Positions 30,532-39,544 of a stretch of DNA of 64,000 bases are shown in pieces (positions within the stretch are counted from its first letter, which is position 1; every line of letters begins with the position of its first letter). The stretch is from Pontibacter aquaedesilientis (GTDB taxonomy: Bacteria; Bacteroidota; Bacteroidia; Cytophagales; Hymenobacteraceae), in assembly GCF_014773225.1 (NCBI RefSeq), contig NZ_JACXAJ010000001.1, forward strand, positions 1,098,658 through 1,162,657. The letters are read 5' to 3'. The translations under genes were made by a program, and so were the position numbers. Under the pieces are notes generated by a model. That model had not been told where the DNA came from, did not search any database, and saw only the letters and a program-made list of their open reading frames with translations.

Positions 30532-31215
30532 TCAACCCAAACGGAAGGTATGTAATTTCTGCACAAAGTTAGCACGCTGGTACCAATCATTGTAGACTAG
30601 CTCCAGGTCTCCCACCCTGCACTTGCCAAAATCGTGCTGCCGATACTTTTCCAGTATGTCGACAAACTCTGTTGGCTGCCGCAAAGGTTTCCGGAAGCGC
30701 GCCACGGTGGCGTGGGCCGTACACAAGGTATAGCGGCTGTCCATGCTGTGCTGTAAAACCGAGTCCCGAAAGCTTTTCCGAAGCCGGTCCCGCAGTTGAT
30801 GCAATGTCCCATTTGCAGGAAAACCCTGCACCATGACCGCTGCAGGAGAAGCGGTTATACCCCGGAAATGCATTTCTATACCTCCTGCTTCCAGCAAGCA
30901 TTCCTCAATGATCTCCACATAGTCCTGCACCGCGATCTGCCCCAAGCCAAAACCGCTGTAGCACGAAACAAGCGACAGCACAGTGACATGCATATCGGAG
31001 TCCGGGTAGTAATACTGTGCGGGTTCATTGGCCCGCAGCTCTGTCAGGAAATCCTGCATGTTACTCCTCACTGCTTCGTCCGGCCTGAACAGCAATGTGA
31101 GGCCCCTCCTGTCGTCTGCATCCGAATCCAGCTGATCGTCGAGTAGGTAATTACCTGCCAGTATTTCATTGGCAGATCGTTTAAACAAGTTGCCGTAATG
31201 CTCGTGCAAGTCCAT
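30532..31215 (-). CDS. 2H phosphoesterase-superfamily protein
   Basis: A 227-residue protein with the two hallmark HxT/S motifs of the 2H phosphoesterase fold: M-H76-V-T78-V and A-H168-A-T170-V. The segments around them (DMHVTVLSLVSCY and CTAHATVARFRKPL) fit. Relatives include 2'-5' RNA ligases and cyclic phosphodiesterases acting on RNA ends or cyclic nucleotides. The N-terminal 70 residues are an extra helical part. Another member of the same superfamily is at 52917. The substrate is not assignable. Confidence 0.8.
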   Translation of the reverse strand: MDLHEHYGNLFKRSANEILAGNYLLDDQLDSDADDRRGLTLLFRPDEAVRSNMQDFLTELRANEPAQYYYPDSDMHVTVLSLVSCYSGFGLGQIAVQDYVEIIEECLLEAGGIEMHFRGITASPAAVMVQGFPANGTLHQLRDRLRKSFRDSVLQHSMDSRYTLCTAHATVARFRKPLRQPTEFVDILEKYRQHDFGKCRVGDLELVYNDWYQRANFVQKLHTFRLG

Positions 31216-31325
31216 TTAAGTTCGCTTTTAAGAGATCAGCTATACCTTGCCGTATACCTGTTTGGTGCTTGAAAATATGTAAATCAAATGCGTAATCCTA
31301 TAAAAGATCATCGAACGGCATACCT

Positions 31326-31333
31326 TATCTTTG
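31326..31333 (+). promoter_or_regulatory. Bacteroidota-type promoter -7 box (TATCTTTG)
   Basis: TATCTTTG matches TAnnTTTG and is followed by CATCG. It would give the DUF3347 gene a leader of about 140 nt. No clear -33 box. Confidence 0.4.
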
Positions 31334-31478
31334 CATCGTTTCCGTCCAGACTGGAGCTATTTTGCCAAAATGCTTAACTTTGACGTATTGGTCTGGTAAT
31401 TGTCCGCTGGCGAAGCTTAGGCCAGCCGCATGCAGGAGAATAGAATGACAAGCAATTAGAATTAACAATTTAAAATTC

Positions 31479-32111
31479 ATGAAAAAAACAACCGTATTAG
31501 CAGCCTTTATGGCGATGTTCGTTTTTGCGTCATGCTCTGAGAGCCAGAAGACGACCGAAACGACTGAAGCGCATGACCACGAGCACCACGATGGTATGGC
31601 ACATGGCGACAATATGCCCACTACCGGCACCACTGTGGTAGAAACTCCAAGGTTCGACGCTGTGGCAGAACCCATGAAACGCAATCTGTCCCAGCTACTG
31701 GAGGAGTACATCACCCTGAAAGACGCATTGGTAGAATCTGACGCGACCGCTGCTAAAGAGGCTGCCGATGTTGTGCTTACCTCAGCCAATGCCATGCCGG
31801 TTGCCACCCTCGAAGCAGAGCAGAAGACATTTGCCGAGCAGCAGGTGGACAGAATAAGAAACAGCGCCGCCAAAATTGCAGGTACCAATGACCTGGCGGA
31901 GCAGCGTAACAATCTAGAAGATTTGTCAGAGGCCGTTTTCGCCCTCACCAAAGCGTTTGGCGCAACAGACCAGAAAGTATACTACCAGCACTGCCCGATG
32001 GTGAATAACAACCAGGGCGCCTACTGGGTAAGCACCAAGCCTGAGATCCGTAACCCTTACTATGGCAGCAGCATGCTAAAGTGCGGCAGCAACGAGGAGG
32101 TGATCAACTAA
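31479..32111 (+). CDS. DUF3347-containing lipoprotein (metal-related)
   Basis: A 210-residue exported lipoprotein: the signal KKTTVLAAFMAMFVFAS is followed by C19. A His/Asp cluster (H32, H34, H36, H37, H42 in AHDHEHHDGMAHGDNM) looks able to bind copper or zinc. Residues of about 60-210 are a DUF3347-type helical domain with the conserved tail VYYQHCPMVNNNQGAYW...NPYYGSSMLKCG, in which the Cys and Met pairs are candidate copper ligands. In Bacteroidota this domain often occurs next to CusB-type metal efflux proteins, but here no efflux gene is adjacent. Confidence 0.75.
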   Translation: MKKTTVLAAFMAMFVFASCSESQKTTETTEAHDHEHHDGMAHGDNMPTTGTTVVETPRFDAVAEPMKRNLSQLLEEYITLKDALVESDATAAKEAADVVLTSANAMPVATLEAEQKTFAEQQVDRIRNSAAKIAGTNDLAEQRNNLEDLSEAVFALTKAFGATDQKVYYQHCPMVNNNQGAYWVSTKPEIRNPYYGSSMLKCGSNEEVIN

Positions 32112-32132
32112 ACTCATCAGCTATTAAAATTC

Positions 32133-32163
32133 AAAGGGCTTCTACTACGGTGGGAGCCCTTTT
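32133..32163 (+). terminator. Terminator after the DUF3347 gene
   Basis: AAAGGGCT and AGCCCTTTT pair across a 14-nt loop, 22 bp after the stop, followed by TTTCGTTT. Confidence 0.75.
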
Positions 32164-32179
32164 CGTTTAAGCTCAACGG

Positions 32180-32205
32180 AATGGCAGGCACGTATACCTG
32201 CCATT
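32180..32205. terminator. Hairpin AATGGCAGG/CCTGCCATT
   Basis: A perfect 9-bp inverted repeat with an 8-nt loop containing a TATACCT word, followed by a short T run. It lies between convergent genes. A perfect GAGCTATC-C-GATAGCTC palindrome follows at 32217-32233. Confidence 0.55.
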
Positions 32206-32216
32206 TTAAGCAATAG

Positions 32217-32233
32217 GAGCTATCCGATAGCTC
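32217..32233. repeat. 17-bp perfect palindrome
   Basis: GAGCTATC and GATAGCTC around a single C. It lies between the DUF3347 terminator and the small minus-strand gene at 32374. I know no role for it. Confidence 0.6.
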
Positions 32234-32306
32234 ACCCTGGCCGTTGTGGGCACAGCGGTGTAAATGGCACAAGCCAGCACTACACCCTTCTAGTTGGGAC
32301 AGAAAA

Positions 32307-32356
32307 CAAAAACCCCCTTTGCCGACAGCGGACTGCCTGACAAAGGGGGCTTTGTA
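32307..32356. terminator. Bidirectional terminator between convergent genes
   Basis: CCCCCTTTG and CAAAGGGGG form a 9-bp stem with a loop of about 20 nt; the arms extend with A-rich and T-rich ends (ACAAA/TTTGT). It serves the minus-strand gene ending at 32374 and possibly also the plus-strand transcript. Confidence 0.7.
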
Positions 32357-32373
32357 CCTTTGCGCTGTATACC

Positions 32374-32643
32374 TTATTTCAATGCCTCCAGCACCATTCT
32401 TGACTTTACATGGAGGGTAAACCAATCGTATGTATTTTTAAGGCGCTCAAAATTGAATCCTTCCACTATGCCATTGGTGCTCTTCTCCTGAAGCGCTGAC
32501 GCGAGTGCCCGGTTTTCAATCTCAAAATTGTCGTAGACCAGTCCTTCCTTGATAAAGGAGCATTCAACTTTCTTTTCTTCGTTCTTTAAAACAAGGATGT
32601 TGCTGTGGTTCAAAGCATTTTTAATTCGCTCGAAATCTTTCAT
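32374..32643 (-). CDS. Small hypothetical protein
   Basis: An 89-residue soluble, charged protein (KDFERIKNALNHSNILVLKNEEKKVECSF...). I see no known motif, signal peptide or membrane segment. A real gene is supported by the good terminator just downstream, a plausible ATG and low overlap with anything else. It is AT-richer than the conserved genes, in line with a lineage-specific gene. Confidence 0.55.
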   Translation of the reverse strand: MKDFERIKNALNHSNILVLKNEEKKVECSFIKEGLVYDNFEIENRALASALQEKSTNGIVEGFNFERLKNTYDWFTLHVKSRMVLEALK

Positions 32644-32845
32644 AGGAATTTGATTAAGGTAATGGGCGCATTTTATGTCTAAAGTCCATACATTCCCTCA
32701 AACCCAAAAGTTCAAACTTATTTTAAAATTATACAATTATCAATCAGTATAAATTTCACTTACCCATAAGGAATAGCATTATACAGATAAAATGGCTACG
32801 TTCGCTAAAATAAATGCTCCTTTTTATAAGCCATTTATTTTAAGG

Positions 32846-33298
32846 TCACGGTGTTATTTGCTTTTCGCCTTCATCAAAACAAATGGTTTCCTGAGACATG
32901 TGGTCGGTATTGAGGTAGACATGCAGCCAGTTAAAAGCTTGCTCATAATCCCTGAAATAACCAATCTCTACTTGCCCCTCGCACAGCCTCAGCACTTCTT
33001 CCACCATTTTCTCAGTTACCAGTTCCAGAAATAGATCGTCGGGTAATACAAAGGCGATCTTCTGAAGCTGCGTTTTGCAGATACCGGGCCCCAACAGCTC
33101 AGTTGTCCACTTTTGGTCGAGCATATTCGGACAACTCAGGCGGGTTATATCGACTACCCAGAAAAGAATTTTATTTTCAGACAGGGATTTGTAAAAGCTT
33201 AGGATAGATTCTCTGTACTCGTGACTCCCCACAGCCCGCAACCATTTGGTGAGCAGCAGCCTGGTACTGGGGTCGTGTTGAATTGAGATGATACCCAC
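32846..33298 (-). CDS. STAS/SpoIIAA-like small protein (paralogue 1)
   Basis: A 150-residue protein. The N-terminal half TRLLLTKWLRAVGSHEYRESILSFYKSLSENKILFWVVDITRL has the beta-alpha pattern of SpoIIAA/STAS-like domains, with the strand-D pattern WVVDI. The C-terminal GYFRDYEQAFNWLHVYL matches the ends of the paralogues at 39545 and 40234 (F.D...A..WL). The start is a GTG, as an in-frame stop lies just upstream. The family is common but poorly characterised in Cytophagales; its function is unknown. Confidence 0.6.
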   Translation of the reverse strand: MGIISIQHDPSTRLLLTKWLRAVGSHEYRESILSFYKSLSENKILFWVVDITRLSCPNMLDQKWTTELLGPGICKTQLQKIAFVLPDDLFLELVTEKMVEEVLRLCEGQVEIGYFRDYEQAFNWLHVYLNTDHMSQETICFDEGEKQITP

Positions 33299-33467
33299 GC
33301 GTTATGAACTTACATTAAATCAATTTTTTACCAATATTTTCATATAACGTGCGATTATCGTTTGTGTTGTTTAAAGGCCAATAAAAATAAAGTTTAGACC
33401 TTGAGTAACCACGACAGAGACCTACCTTTTAAGGGATGTCTCTCTGTGTATGCGAGAGCCCTGTTTG

Positions 33468-33905
33468 TTAAACGCCAATATCCTCGTTCCACAAGTCGGG
33501 CTTGCGTTGGATGAACTCCTGCATCAGCTGGTGGCAGGCAGCACTGTCTACGACCTCCACCGCTACCCCTTTGGACCGGAGCCAGGCTTCTTCCCCCATA
33601 AACGTCTTGTTTTCCCCGATGACGACCCTGGGTATACCGTAAAGCAGTATCGTGCCGGAGCACATGGAACAGGGTGAGAGGGTGGTATAGATCGTGCATT
33701 CCCTGTAGACTGAGGCCAGTTGTCGGCCAGCGTTCTCCAGGGCACTCATTTCCCCGTGCAGGATCACACTGCCCTCCTGCACCCTTCGGTTGTGGCCTCT
33801 GCCAATGATCTTGCCCTGGTGCACCAGTACCGAGCCTATCGGAATGCCTCCTTCGGCATATCCCTTTCTGGCTTCTGCCAGCGCTGCTTCCATAAATTCG
33901 TCCAT
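33468..33905 (-). CDS. Cytosine deaminase of the yeast Fcy1 type
   Basis: A 145-residue zinc-dependent CDA-fold enzyme. H50-G-E52 and PC79-S-M-C82 are the zinc and catalytic residues and align at a constant offset of 12 with yeast cytosine deaminase H62, E64, C91 and C94. Further resemblance over the whole length: GRGHNRRVQEGSVILHGEMS, YTTLSPCSMCSG, YGIPRVVIGENKTF and the C-terminus W-x-EDIG. It would deaminate cytosine to uracil for pyrimidine salvage. Typical bacterial cytosine deaminases (CodA) are unrelated amidohydrolases, so this type is notable. TadA or guanine deaminase are less likely. Confidence 0.85.
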   Translation of the reverse strand: MDEFMEAALAEARKGYAEGGIPIGSVLVHQGKIIGRGHNRRVQEGSVILHGEMSALENAGRQLASVYRECTIYTTLSPCSMCSGTILLYGIPRVVIGENKTFMGEEAWLRSKGVAVEVVDSAACHQLMQEFIQRKPDLWNEDIGV

Positions 33906-34028
33906 GCTTCTCTGATTGTTGATTGTAACTATTGATTGTAACTTTAGCTACATACGGGAACCTATGCTTCGCAGTCGGGCAACGGGACGGGCCGTCTCGC
34001 GCTAATAGCCCCGTTGACGCTATACCTA
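33906..34028. other. Intergenic stretch upstream of the promoter of prfC
   Basis: No gene. It contains near-tandem GATTGTTGATTGTAACTATTGATTGTAACTTT-like sequence at 33911-33944 (a GATTGTAACT unit twice) and one TATACCT word at 34021. Confidence 0.6.
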
Positions 34029-34060
34029 TTTGGAATTAGAAACGTGGTTTCGTACTTTTG
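34029..34060 (+). promoter_or_regulatory. Bacteroidota-type promoter of prfC
   Basis: TTTG at 34029-34032, 20-bp spacer, TACTTTTG at 34053-34060. Both boxes and the spacing fit the TTTG-N19/20-TAnnTTTG consensus. The leader to the prfC ATG is about 140 nt. Confidence 0.6.
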
Positions 34061-34205
34061 CACCCTGTTATGAGTCACTTACTTACCCAAAGTACGCCTA
34101 CTCCCCCCTGAGTTACCACCCTTATACCCAAGGGCAAGTACCTTTAGCTGCTATATTTATTCATTCAATCACCTGGCTGTTTTGGATCAGGTATAATCAA
34201 CATTC

Positions 34206-35816
34206 ATGGTTTCAGAAGAAATCCTGCGCAGACGGACCTTTGCTATTATCAGTCACCCCGATGCCGGCAAGACAACCCTCACCGAGAAACTGCTGCTGTT
34301 CGGCGGAGCTATCAATACGGCCGGAGCCGTCAAGAGCAACAAAATCACCAAATCCGCCACCTCCGACTTCCTCGAAATAGAGAAGCAGCGTGGCATCTCC
34401 GTGGCTACCTCGGTGATGGGCTTCGATTATGCCGGTCACAAGATCAACATCCTGGACACACCCGGCCACAAGGACTTTGCCGAGGATACCTACCGCACCC
34501 TCTCGGCTGTGGACAGCGTGATCCTGGTGGTGGACTGCGTGAAAGGTGTCGAGGAGCAAACCCGCAACCTGATGCAGGTATGCCGCATGCGCAACACGCC
34601 AGTGATCATCTACATCAACAAGATGGACCGCGAAGGGCGCGACCCTTACGAGCTGCTGGACGAACTGGAGCGCGAACTCAACATCCATGTGCGCCCGCTC
34701 AGCTGGCCGATTGGCATGGGCAGTTCCTTCAAAGGCGTGTACAACCTCTACGACAAGCAGCTCCGCCTTTTCACGGCCAACAAGCAGCAGATATCCAAAG
34801 ATGTGATCGCCATTGAGGACATCAACGGACCGGAACTGGACGAGATCATCGGAGAAAAGTCTGCCGACACGCTCCGCTCAGATGCCGGCTTCCTGGATGA
34901 GTTCTACGAAAACTTTGACCTCGACCTGTATAAGGAAGGCTACCTGGCCCCTGTGTTCTTCGGCAGCGCGATTTACAATTTCGGGGTAGGCGAACTACTC
35001 GACACCTTTGTGAAAATCGCCCCATCGCCGCAGGCAGTGGCTGCATCGCAGCGGGTCGTACGACCAGAGGAGAATGCCTTCACCGGCTTCATCTTTAAGA
35101 TACACGCCAACCTCGACCCGAACCACCGCGACCGCATCGCTTTTTGCCGCATCTGCTCCGGTAAGTTTGAGCGCAACAAGCTCTACTACCATACCCGACT
35201 CGACAAGCGCATCCGCTTCTCCAGCCCGACCAGTTTTATGGCCAACGAAAAGAGCCTGCTGGAAGAGGCCTGGCCGGGTGATGTGGTGGGTCTGTACGAC
35301 ACAGGCTCGTTCAAGATCGGTGATACCCTCACGGAGGGCGAAGTGCTGCAGTACAAAGGCATTCCGAGCTTCTCCCCGGAGATCTTCAAGGAAGTGGTGA
35401 ACAAAGACCCTTTCAAGACGAAGCAGCTCGAAAAAGGTATACGGCAGCTTACGGACGAAGGCGTGGCACAGCTTTTTGTGCAGCAGCCGGGTAGCCGCAA
35501 AATCATCGGGACGGTAGGCGAGCTGCAGTTCGACGTGATCAAGTTCCGTTTGCTGCAGGAGTATGGCGCCACCTGCGACCTGTACCACCTTAACTACCAC
35601 AAGGCCTGCTGGATCACCTCCGACGACAAGCCGCTGCTGGCTCGATTCATCGCCATCAAAGGAAGCCACATCGCCTATGACAAAGACGATAACCCGGTGT
35701 TCTTCGCGGATACGTCGTGGGTGCTGCGCTCGGCGCAGGAGTCTTACCCGACCATCAACTTCCACTTTACCTCCGATTTCAAGTTTGACGCTGTCAAGCA
35801 GAACCCGGGCTATTAG
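34206..35816 (+). CDS. prfC: Peptide chain release factor 3
   Basis: A 536-residue translational GTPase that recycles RF1/RF2 after peptide release. G1 is [10 protein letters not shown] (about 16-25), the switch II region is [14 protein letters not shown], and G4 is NKMD. The RF3-specific insertions are visible in the domain II and III parts ([30 protein letters not shown]). Length and order match RF3 and separate it from EF-G (no domain IV) and TypA. Translation starts at ATG 34206 within a good N-terminal context ([18 protein letters not shown]). It sits alone on the plus strand before the SulP gene. Confidence 0.96.
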   Translation: MVSEEILRRRTFAIISHPDAGKTTLTEKLLLFGGAINTAGAVKSNKITKSATSDFLEIEKQRGISVATSVMGFDYAGHKINILDTPGHKDFAEDTYRTLSAVDSVILVVDCVKGVEEQTRNLMQVCRMRNTPVIIYINKMDREGRDPYELLDELERELNIHVRPLSWPIGMGSSFKGVYNLYDKQLRLFTANKQQISKDVIAIEDINGPELDEIIGEKSADTLRSDAGFLDEFYENFDLDLYKEGYLAPVFFGSAIYNFGVGELLDTFVKIAPSPQAVAASQRVVRPEENAFTGFIFKIHANLDPNHRDRIAFCRICSGKFERNKLYYHTRLDKRIRFSSPTSFMANEKSLLEEAWPGDVVGLYDTGSFKIGDTLTEGEVLQYKGIPSFSPEIFKEVVNKDPFKTKQLEKGIRQLTDEGVAQLFVQQPGSRKIIGTVGELQFDVIKFRLLQEYGATCDLYHLNYHKACWITSDDKPLLARFIAIKGSHIAYDKDDNPVFFADTSWVLRSAQESYPTINFHFTSDFKFDAVKQNPGY

Positions 35817-35894
35817 GGAAGTCCCCCATGGCTTTTGGGCAATGGCTTAACCAGAACTTTCGACAAAAAACAGTTTTATTGATTTAACCGATTT

Positions 35895-37478
35895 ATGGAT
35901 CAAGACAATTTACCCCATCATCAAAAAATTAACGACGGCTTCTTTTCGCATGTCAAGACAGACCTGCCGGCTGGCCTGGTCGTATTCCTGATTGCCCTGC
36001 CGCTTTGCCTGGGCATATCGCTGGCCTCGGGTGCTCCGCTTTTCTCCGGCATCATTGCCGGTATAGTGGGCGGCATTGTGGTCGGTATGCTGAGTGGCGC
36101 AAAAGTGAATGTGAGTGGCCCTGCTGCGAGCGTGGCATTGGTGGTGCTGATGGCCATCGAGTCGCTGGGTTCGTTCCAGGCGGTGATGGTTGCCACCATT
36201 ATAGCAGGTATATTCCAGATCATACTGGGCTTCCTGCGGGCGGGTACCATCGCCTACTTCTTCCCATCGTCCATGATCAAAGGTATACTGGCATCCATCG
36301 GCCTGATCCTGATCATCAACCAGATTCCGCATGCATTCGGTTACTCGGGCAAGGCGCTGTTCGGCAGCATGGAAGACGGCTTCGGCACCAACCTGTTCCA
36401 GGACATACTGGGCATATTCGACTATATCAGCCTGGGCGCCACGATCATCACGGTGCTGTCGCTGATCATCATTTTCGCATGGGACCAGCCCGCTCTCAAG
36501 CGTTATACCTTCTTCCGATTTGTCCCATCGGCCCTGATCGCCGTGGTGGCCAGTATCGGCATCAACCAGCTTTTCATTGCCTATTTTCCGGAGTTGGCGC
36601 TATCGGGTGGCCGACTGGTGCAGCTTCCTGCCGCCGGTAGCCTGGGCGAGTTCTTCTCGTTCTTCACCTTCCCGGATTTCTCGCAGATCACCAATCCGGA
36701 GCTGTATACCGTGGCTCTGAGTATCGCATTCATTGCCTCACTGGAATCGCTGCTGAGCACCGAGGCGGGCGACAAGCTGGACCCTTACAAACGCAAGTCG
36801 TCTACCAACCGCGAGCTAAAGGCGCAAGGTATAGGCAACATCGTGTCGGGCTTTATTGGCGGCTTGCCGGTAACGGCGGTGATCGTGCGCACCTCGGCTA
36901 ACGTGTCGTCTGGTGGCCGCACGCCGCTGTCCACTATCACGCACGGTGTGGTGATGCTGATCTGTGTGATGGCTATACCTAGAATCCTGAACATGATCCC
37001 GCTGGCTTCGCTTTCGGCAGTGCTGTTTGTGGTGGGTTACAAGCTTACCTCTATCTCGCTTTTCCGCCGCATGTGGAAGGCCGGCAAGCGCCAGTTCGTG
37101 CCTTTCTTTGTTACCATTGTGGCCGTTATGCTCACCGACCTCATCACGGGTATCATGATCGGGGGTGCCGTGTCTGTTTTCGTGATTCTGCGCGACAATT
37201 ACAAAACGCCGTTCTTTGTTGCCGAGGAGGCGCACTACGAAGGCGAGAAGGTCGAGCTCACGCTGTCGGAGGAGGTGACCTTCCTGAACAAGGCCAGCAT
37301 CATGCTGACCCTGGACCACGTAGCGCCCAACTCCACGGTGGTGATAGACGCCTCTCGATCTGTCAACATTGATGATGACGTGCTCGAGATCATCGAAGAG
37401 TTTAAGTCTACGGCTGCTTACAAGAACATCCGGATCGAGACCATTGACCTGGATAAGTTCTACGCCTTGCGAAATTAA
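35895..37478 (+). CDS. SulP-family inorganic anion transporter
   Basis: A 527-residue SLC26/SulP transporter in the inner membrane. Ten or more hydrophobic segments are visible, with the family motif PAGLVVFLIALPLCLGISLASG near the N-terminus and VNVSGPAASVALVVL in the first half. A C-terminal STAS domain occupies about 430-527 (EVTFLNKASIMLTLDHVAPNS...). Members carry sulfate, bicarbonate or dicarboxylates; in heterotrophic Bacteroidota bicarbonate transport is often suggested, but the substrate is not readable here. A strong terminator follows. Confidence 0.9.
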   Translation: MDQDNLPHHQKINDGFFSHVKTDLPAGLVVFLIALPLCLGISLASGAPLFSGIIAGIVGGIVVGMLSGAKVNVSGPAASVALVVLMAIESLGSFQAVMVATIIAGIFQIILGFLRAGTIAYFFPSSMIKGILASIGLILIINQIPHAFGYSGKALFGSMEDGFGTNLFQDILGIFDYISLGATIITVLSLIIIFAWDQPALKRYTFFRFVPSALIAVVASIGINQLFIAYFPELALSGGRLVQLPAAGSLGEFFSFFTFPDFSQITNPELYTVALSIAFIASLESLLSTEAGDKLDPYKRKSSTNRELKAQGIGNIVSGFIGGLPVTAVIVRTSANVSSGGRTPLSTITHGVVMLICVMAIPRILNMIPLASLSAVLFVVGYKLTSISLFRRMWKAGKRQFVPFFVTIVAVMLTDLITGIMIGGAVSVFVILRDNYKTPFFVAEEAHYEGEKVELTLSEEVTFLNKASIMLTLDHVAPNSTVVIDASRSVNIDDDVLEIIEEFKSTAAYKNIRIETIDLDKFYALRN

Positions 37479-37507
37479 GCGAAGCTACACCCTTCACATC
37501 ACCATAG

Positions 37508-37553
37508 GCCTGCCTCTGTTCCCTTCCACCGGGTGAGAGGCAGGCTTTTTTTT
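37508..37553 (+). terminator. Terminator after the SulP gene
   Basis: A 10-bp stem GCCTGCCTCT/AGAGGCAGGC is followed by eight or more T residues. Confidence 0.9.
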
Positions 37554-37725
37554 GGCCGGCTATACCTGGTTGCCCCCTGTAAATTTTGCACAATACCAAC
37601 AAATGAATATATTTACATATCTAACTGATGCAGCCCCGCAATTTGTGGGTTGGTTTTAGCCTGCCTTGTCAGGCAGAACGCTTTCGAGCTATCTCAATCA
37701 ATTTCAAATACATAAACACGAAACT

Positions 37726-38160
37726 ATGGGTATGATCAAAGAATTCAAGGAGTTCGCCATGCGCGGCAATGTGATGGACCTGGCCATTGGTATTATCATC
37801 GGAGCGGCATTCAGCGGCCTGGTTAACTCAGTGGTGAACGACCTGATCATGCCGCTGGTGGGCAAGGCCATTGGCGACATGGACTTTTCGAACCTTTACG
37901 TGCCGCTCTCGGAAGCCGTGCCGGAGGGCCTGGCGCTGGAGGAGGCCCGTAAATTGGGGGCGGTATTTGCCTGGGGTAACTTCATCACGGTCCTCATCAA
38001 CTTCATTATCCTGGCCTTTATTATCTTCCTGATCGTGAAAGGCATGAACCGGATGATGCGCAAAAAAGCCGCCGCCCCGACCACGCCACCCGCCCCGACA
38101 AAACAAGAAGTGCTCCTCACCGAAATGCGCGACGCCCTCCAGCAAATAGCAGCGAAGTAG
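37726..38160 (+). CDS. mscL: Large-conductance mechanosensitive channel
   Basis: A 144-residue MscL protein that opens under membrane tension to release osmolytes. The N-terminal amphipathic helix and TM1 are [46 protein letters not shown], written here in two parts of the same helix. TM2 follows at [22 protein letters not shown], and the C-terminal helix is [16 protein letters not shown] 37726 is the family start; upstream codons in the same frame are not conserved. The TAG stop is immediately followed by the AGTTAGAAAGTT repeat. Confidence 0.95.
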   Translation: MGMIKEFKEFAMRGNVMDLAIGIIIGAAFSGLVNSVVNDLIMPLVGKAIGDMDFSNLYVPLSEAVPEGLALEEARKLGAVFAWGNFITVLINFIILAFIIFLIVKGMNRMMRKKAAAPTTPPAPTKQEVLLTEMRDALQQIAAK

Positions 38161-38254
38161 AGAAAGTTGGGAAGTTAGAAAGTTAGAAAGTTTGGAAGTT
38201 AGAAAGTTGGGGAGTTAGAGAGTTAGAAAGTTTGGGAGTTTGGGAGTTGGGGAA
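38161..38254. repeat. AGTTAGAAAGTT-type decayed tandem repeat (copy 1)
   Basis: About 94 bp of degenerate repeats of AGAAAGTT, GGAAGTT and GGGAGTT with TAG triplets. It starts directly after the mscL stop. Related copies occur at 38685-38716, 39475-39506 and 50671-50737. Confidence 0.9.
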
Positions 38255-38290
38255 TGGTGTGCACTGTGTGACGCTGCGGCCTTTGCTATT

Positions 38291-38685
38291 GCGGATTGCA
38301 AATCCGCTGGTAAGTAACTTTCGGATTGCAAATCCGAAAGAGCTACAAGCTATAGGTTGCAAATTCGAAAGAGCAGTAGTTATTGTCGTTGCTGTTCTTC
38401 AGCTGTTTCGGATTTGCAACCCGGAACTATCTACTATGCGGATTTGCAATCCGCCTGCCTGCCAGTAACAACCGCCTTTGCTAAAAGATTACAAATTCGC
38501 ACTCACACAGTTCTGCTGCGGTTCTGTTGCTGTTTCTGCTCCTGTTTCTGCTACTACTATTGGTATAGATCTTATGTTGCTGTTGCGGATTTGCAATCCG
38601 GAACCATCTATTATGCGGATTTGCAATCCGCCTGCCTGCCAGTAACAACCGCCTTTGCAAAAAGGATTACAAATCCGCACTCACA
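38291..38685. repeat. REP-like palindrome cluster B with a 100-bp direct duplication
   Basis: Several CGGATTGCAAATCCG/CGGATTTGCAATCCG units, among them 38291-38307 and 38318-38340. A 100-bp block at 38409-38508 is repeated with only a few differences at 38586-38685; each block contains two forward palindromes and a decayed inverse one. No gene is credible here; peptides rich in RICNP and CKSAD strings that can be translated from it are repeat shadows. Confidence 0.95.
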
Positions 38686-38716
38686 ACTTTCTAACTTTCT
38701 AACTTCTAAAACTTCC
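38685..38716. repeat. AGTTAGAAAGTT-type repeat (copy 2), containing a stop codon
   Basis: On the minus strand this reads GGAAGTTTTAGAAGTTAGAAAGTTAG and supplies the last codons (SFRS) and the TAG stop of the creatininase-family gene at 38699. Confidence 0.85.
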
Positions 38717-39472
38717 ATACCTGTCCTTGGGGTCTACAGCTGCCAGTTCTGTGAGTAGTTGGGCGATGTTGCGGGTGGTGGCTTCGAAGAAGGCTTTGCC
38801 TTTGGCGGGCGTGGCGGCGGCCGGGTTGCCGATGCCGGTGTCGTCGGTTACTTGCGACCAGAGGCGCTCAGACCAGGCCCAGCCTTCGCGTATACCTGTC
38901 AGGCGCGACTTACGCTCCTGGCCCTCCCCTGCCTCACTGAGCGGCAGCACCAGGTCCGGCCGCAGGTGTTGCATGATGCTGGTCTCCATTTCGTCGGCAT
39001 GGTCGCCGGGGCTGTCGAAAAACAGTTTGCGGTCAGCGGCCAGAAACCAGTTGCAGGTGAGCAGGAACATATCCGGGAATTTCAGGCCAAGCTCCCGCAG
39101 CATGGGCTTGAAATCGTTGCCGCCGTGGCTGTTGAGCACCAGCAGCTTGTGGATCCCCTGGCGGTTGAGCACCTCCACAATGTCGCGCAGAATGGCCAGC
39201 TGCGTGCTGGGGTTCAGGTTGATGTCGAGGGTGATGTCGGCCTGGCCCGTGTTCACGCCAAAAGGGATGACGGGCAGCACCGTCACTTTTGCGCCTCCCT
39301 CCCAGGCCAGTCGGGCAGCCTCGGCGGCCACTGACTCGGCTTCGTAGTTGTCGGTGCCGTAGGGCAGGTGGTAGTTGTGCGCCTCGGTAGCGCCCCAGGG
39401 CAGTATGGCCACCTCGACACGCTGCAATTTCAAGGCTTTCCAGTTTGATTCGGCTAGTATGTAAGGACGCAT
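38699..39472 (-). CDS. Creatininase-family amidohydrolase
   Basis: A 257-residue enzyme of the creatininase/arfB/mftE superfamily. The metal site is visible as GATE30-AH32-NYHLPYGTD41, NSHGGND (about 134-140) and HADEMETS (about 178-185). These enzymes hydrolyse cyclic or linear amides such as creatinine or formamidopyrimidine intermediates; the substrate cannot be chosen here. The first residues RPYILAESNWKALKLQRVEVAILPWG fit the family. Its C-terminus is formed by the repeat that overlaps its stop codon, so the tail probably differs between relatives. Confidence 0.85.
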   Translation of the reverse strand: MRPYILAESNWKALKLQRVEVAILPWGATEAHNYHLPYGTDNYEAESVAAEAARLAWEGGAKVTVLPVIPFGVNTGQADITLDINLNPSTQLAILRDIVEVLNRQGIHKLLVLNSHGGNDFKPMLRELGLKFPDMFLLTCNWFLAADRKLFFDSPGDHADEMETSIMQHLRPDLVLPLSEAGEGQERKSRLTGIREGWAWSERLWSQVTDDTGIGNPAAATPAKGKAFFEATTRNIAQLLTELAAVDPKDRYGSFRS

Positions 39473-39474
39473 TT

Positions 39475-39506
39475 GAGTTAGAAAGTTTGGAAGTTAGAAA
39501 GTTTAG
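39475..39506. repeat. AGTTAGAAAGTT-type repeat (copy 3)
   Basis: GAGTTAGAAAGTTTGGAAG-type degenerate repeat between the creatininase start and the 3' end of the next minus-strand gene, 40 bp past that gene's stop. Confidence 0.85.
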
Positions 39507-39544
39507 GGTGGGCGTGCGGCGTAAAGCTACGCATGAAAACCGGA

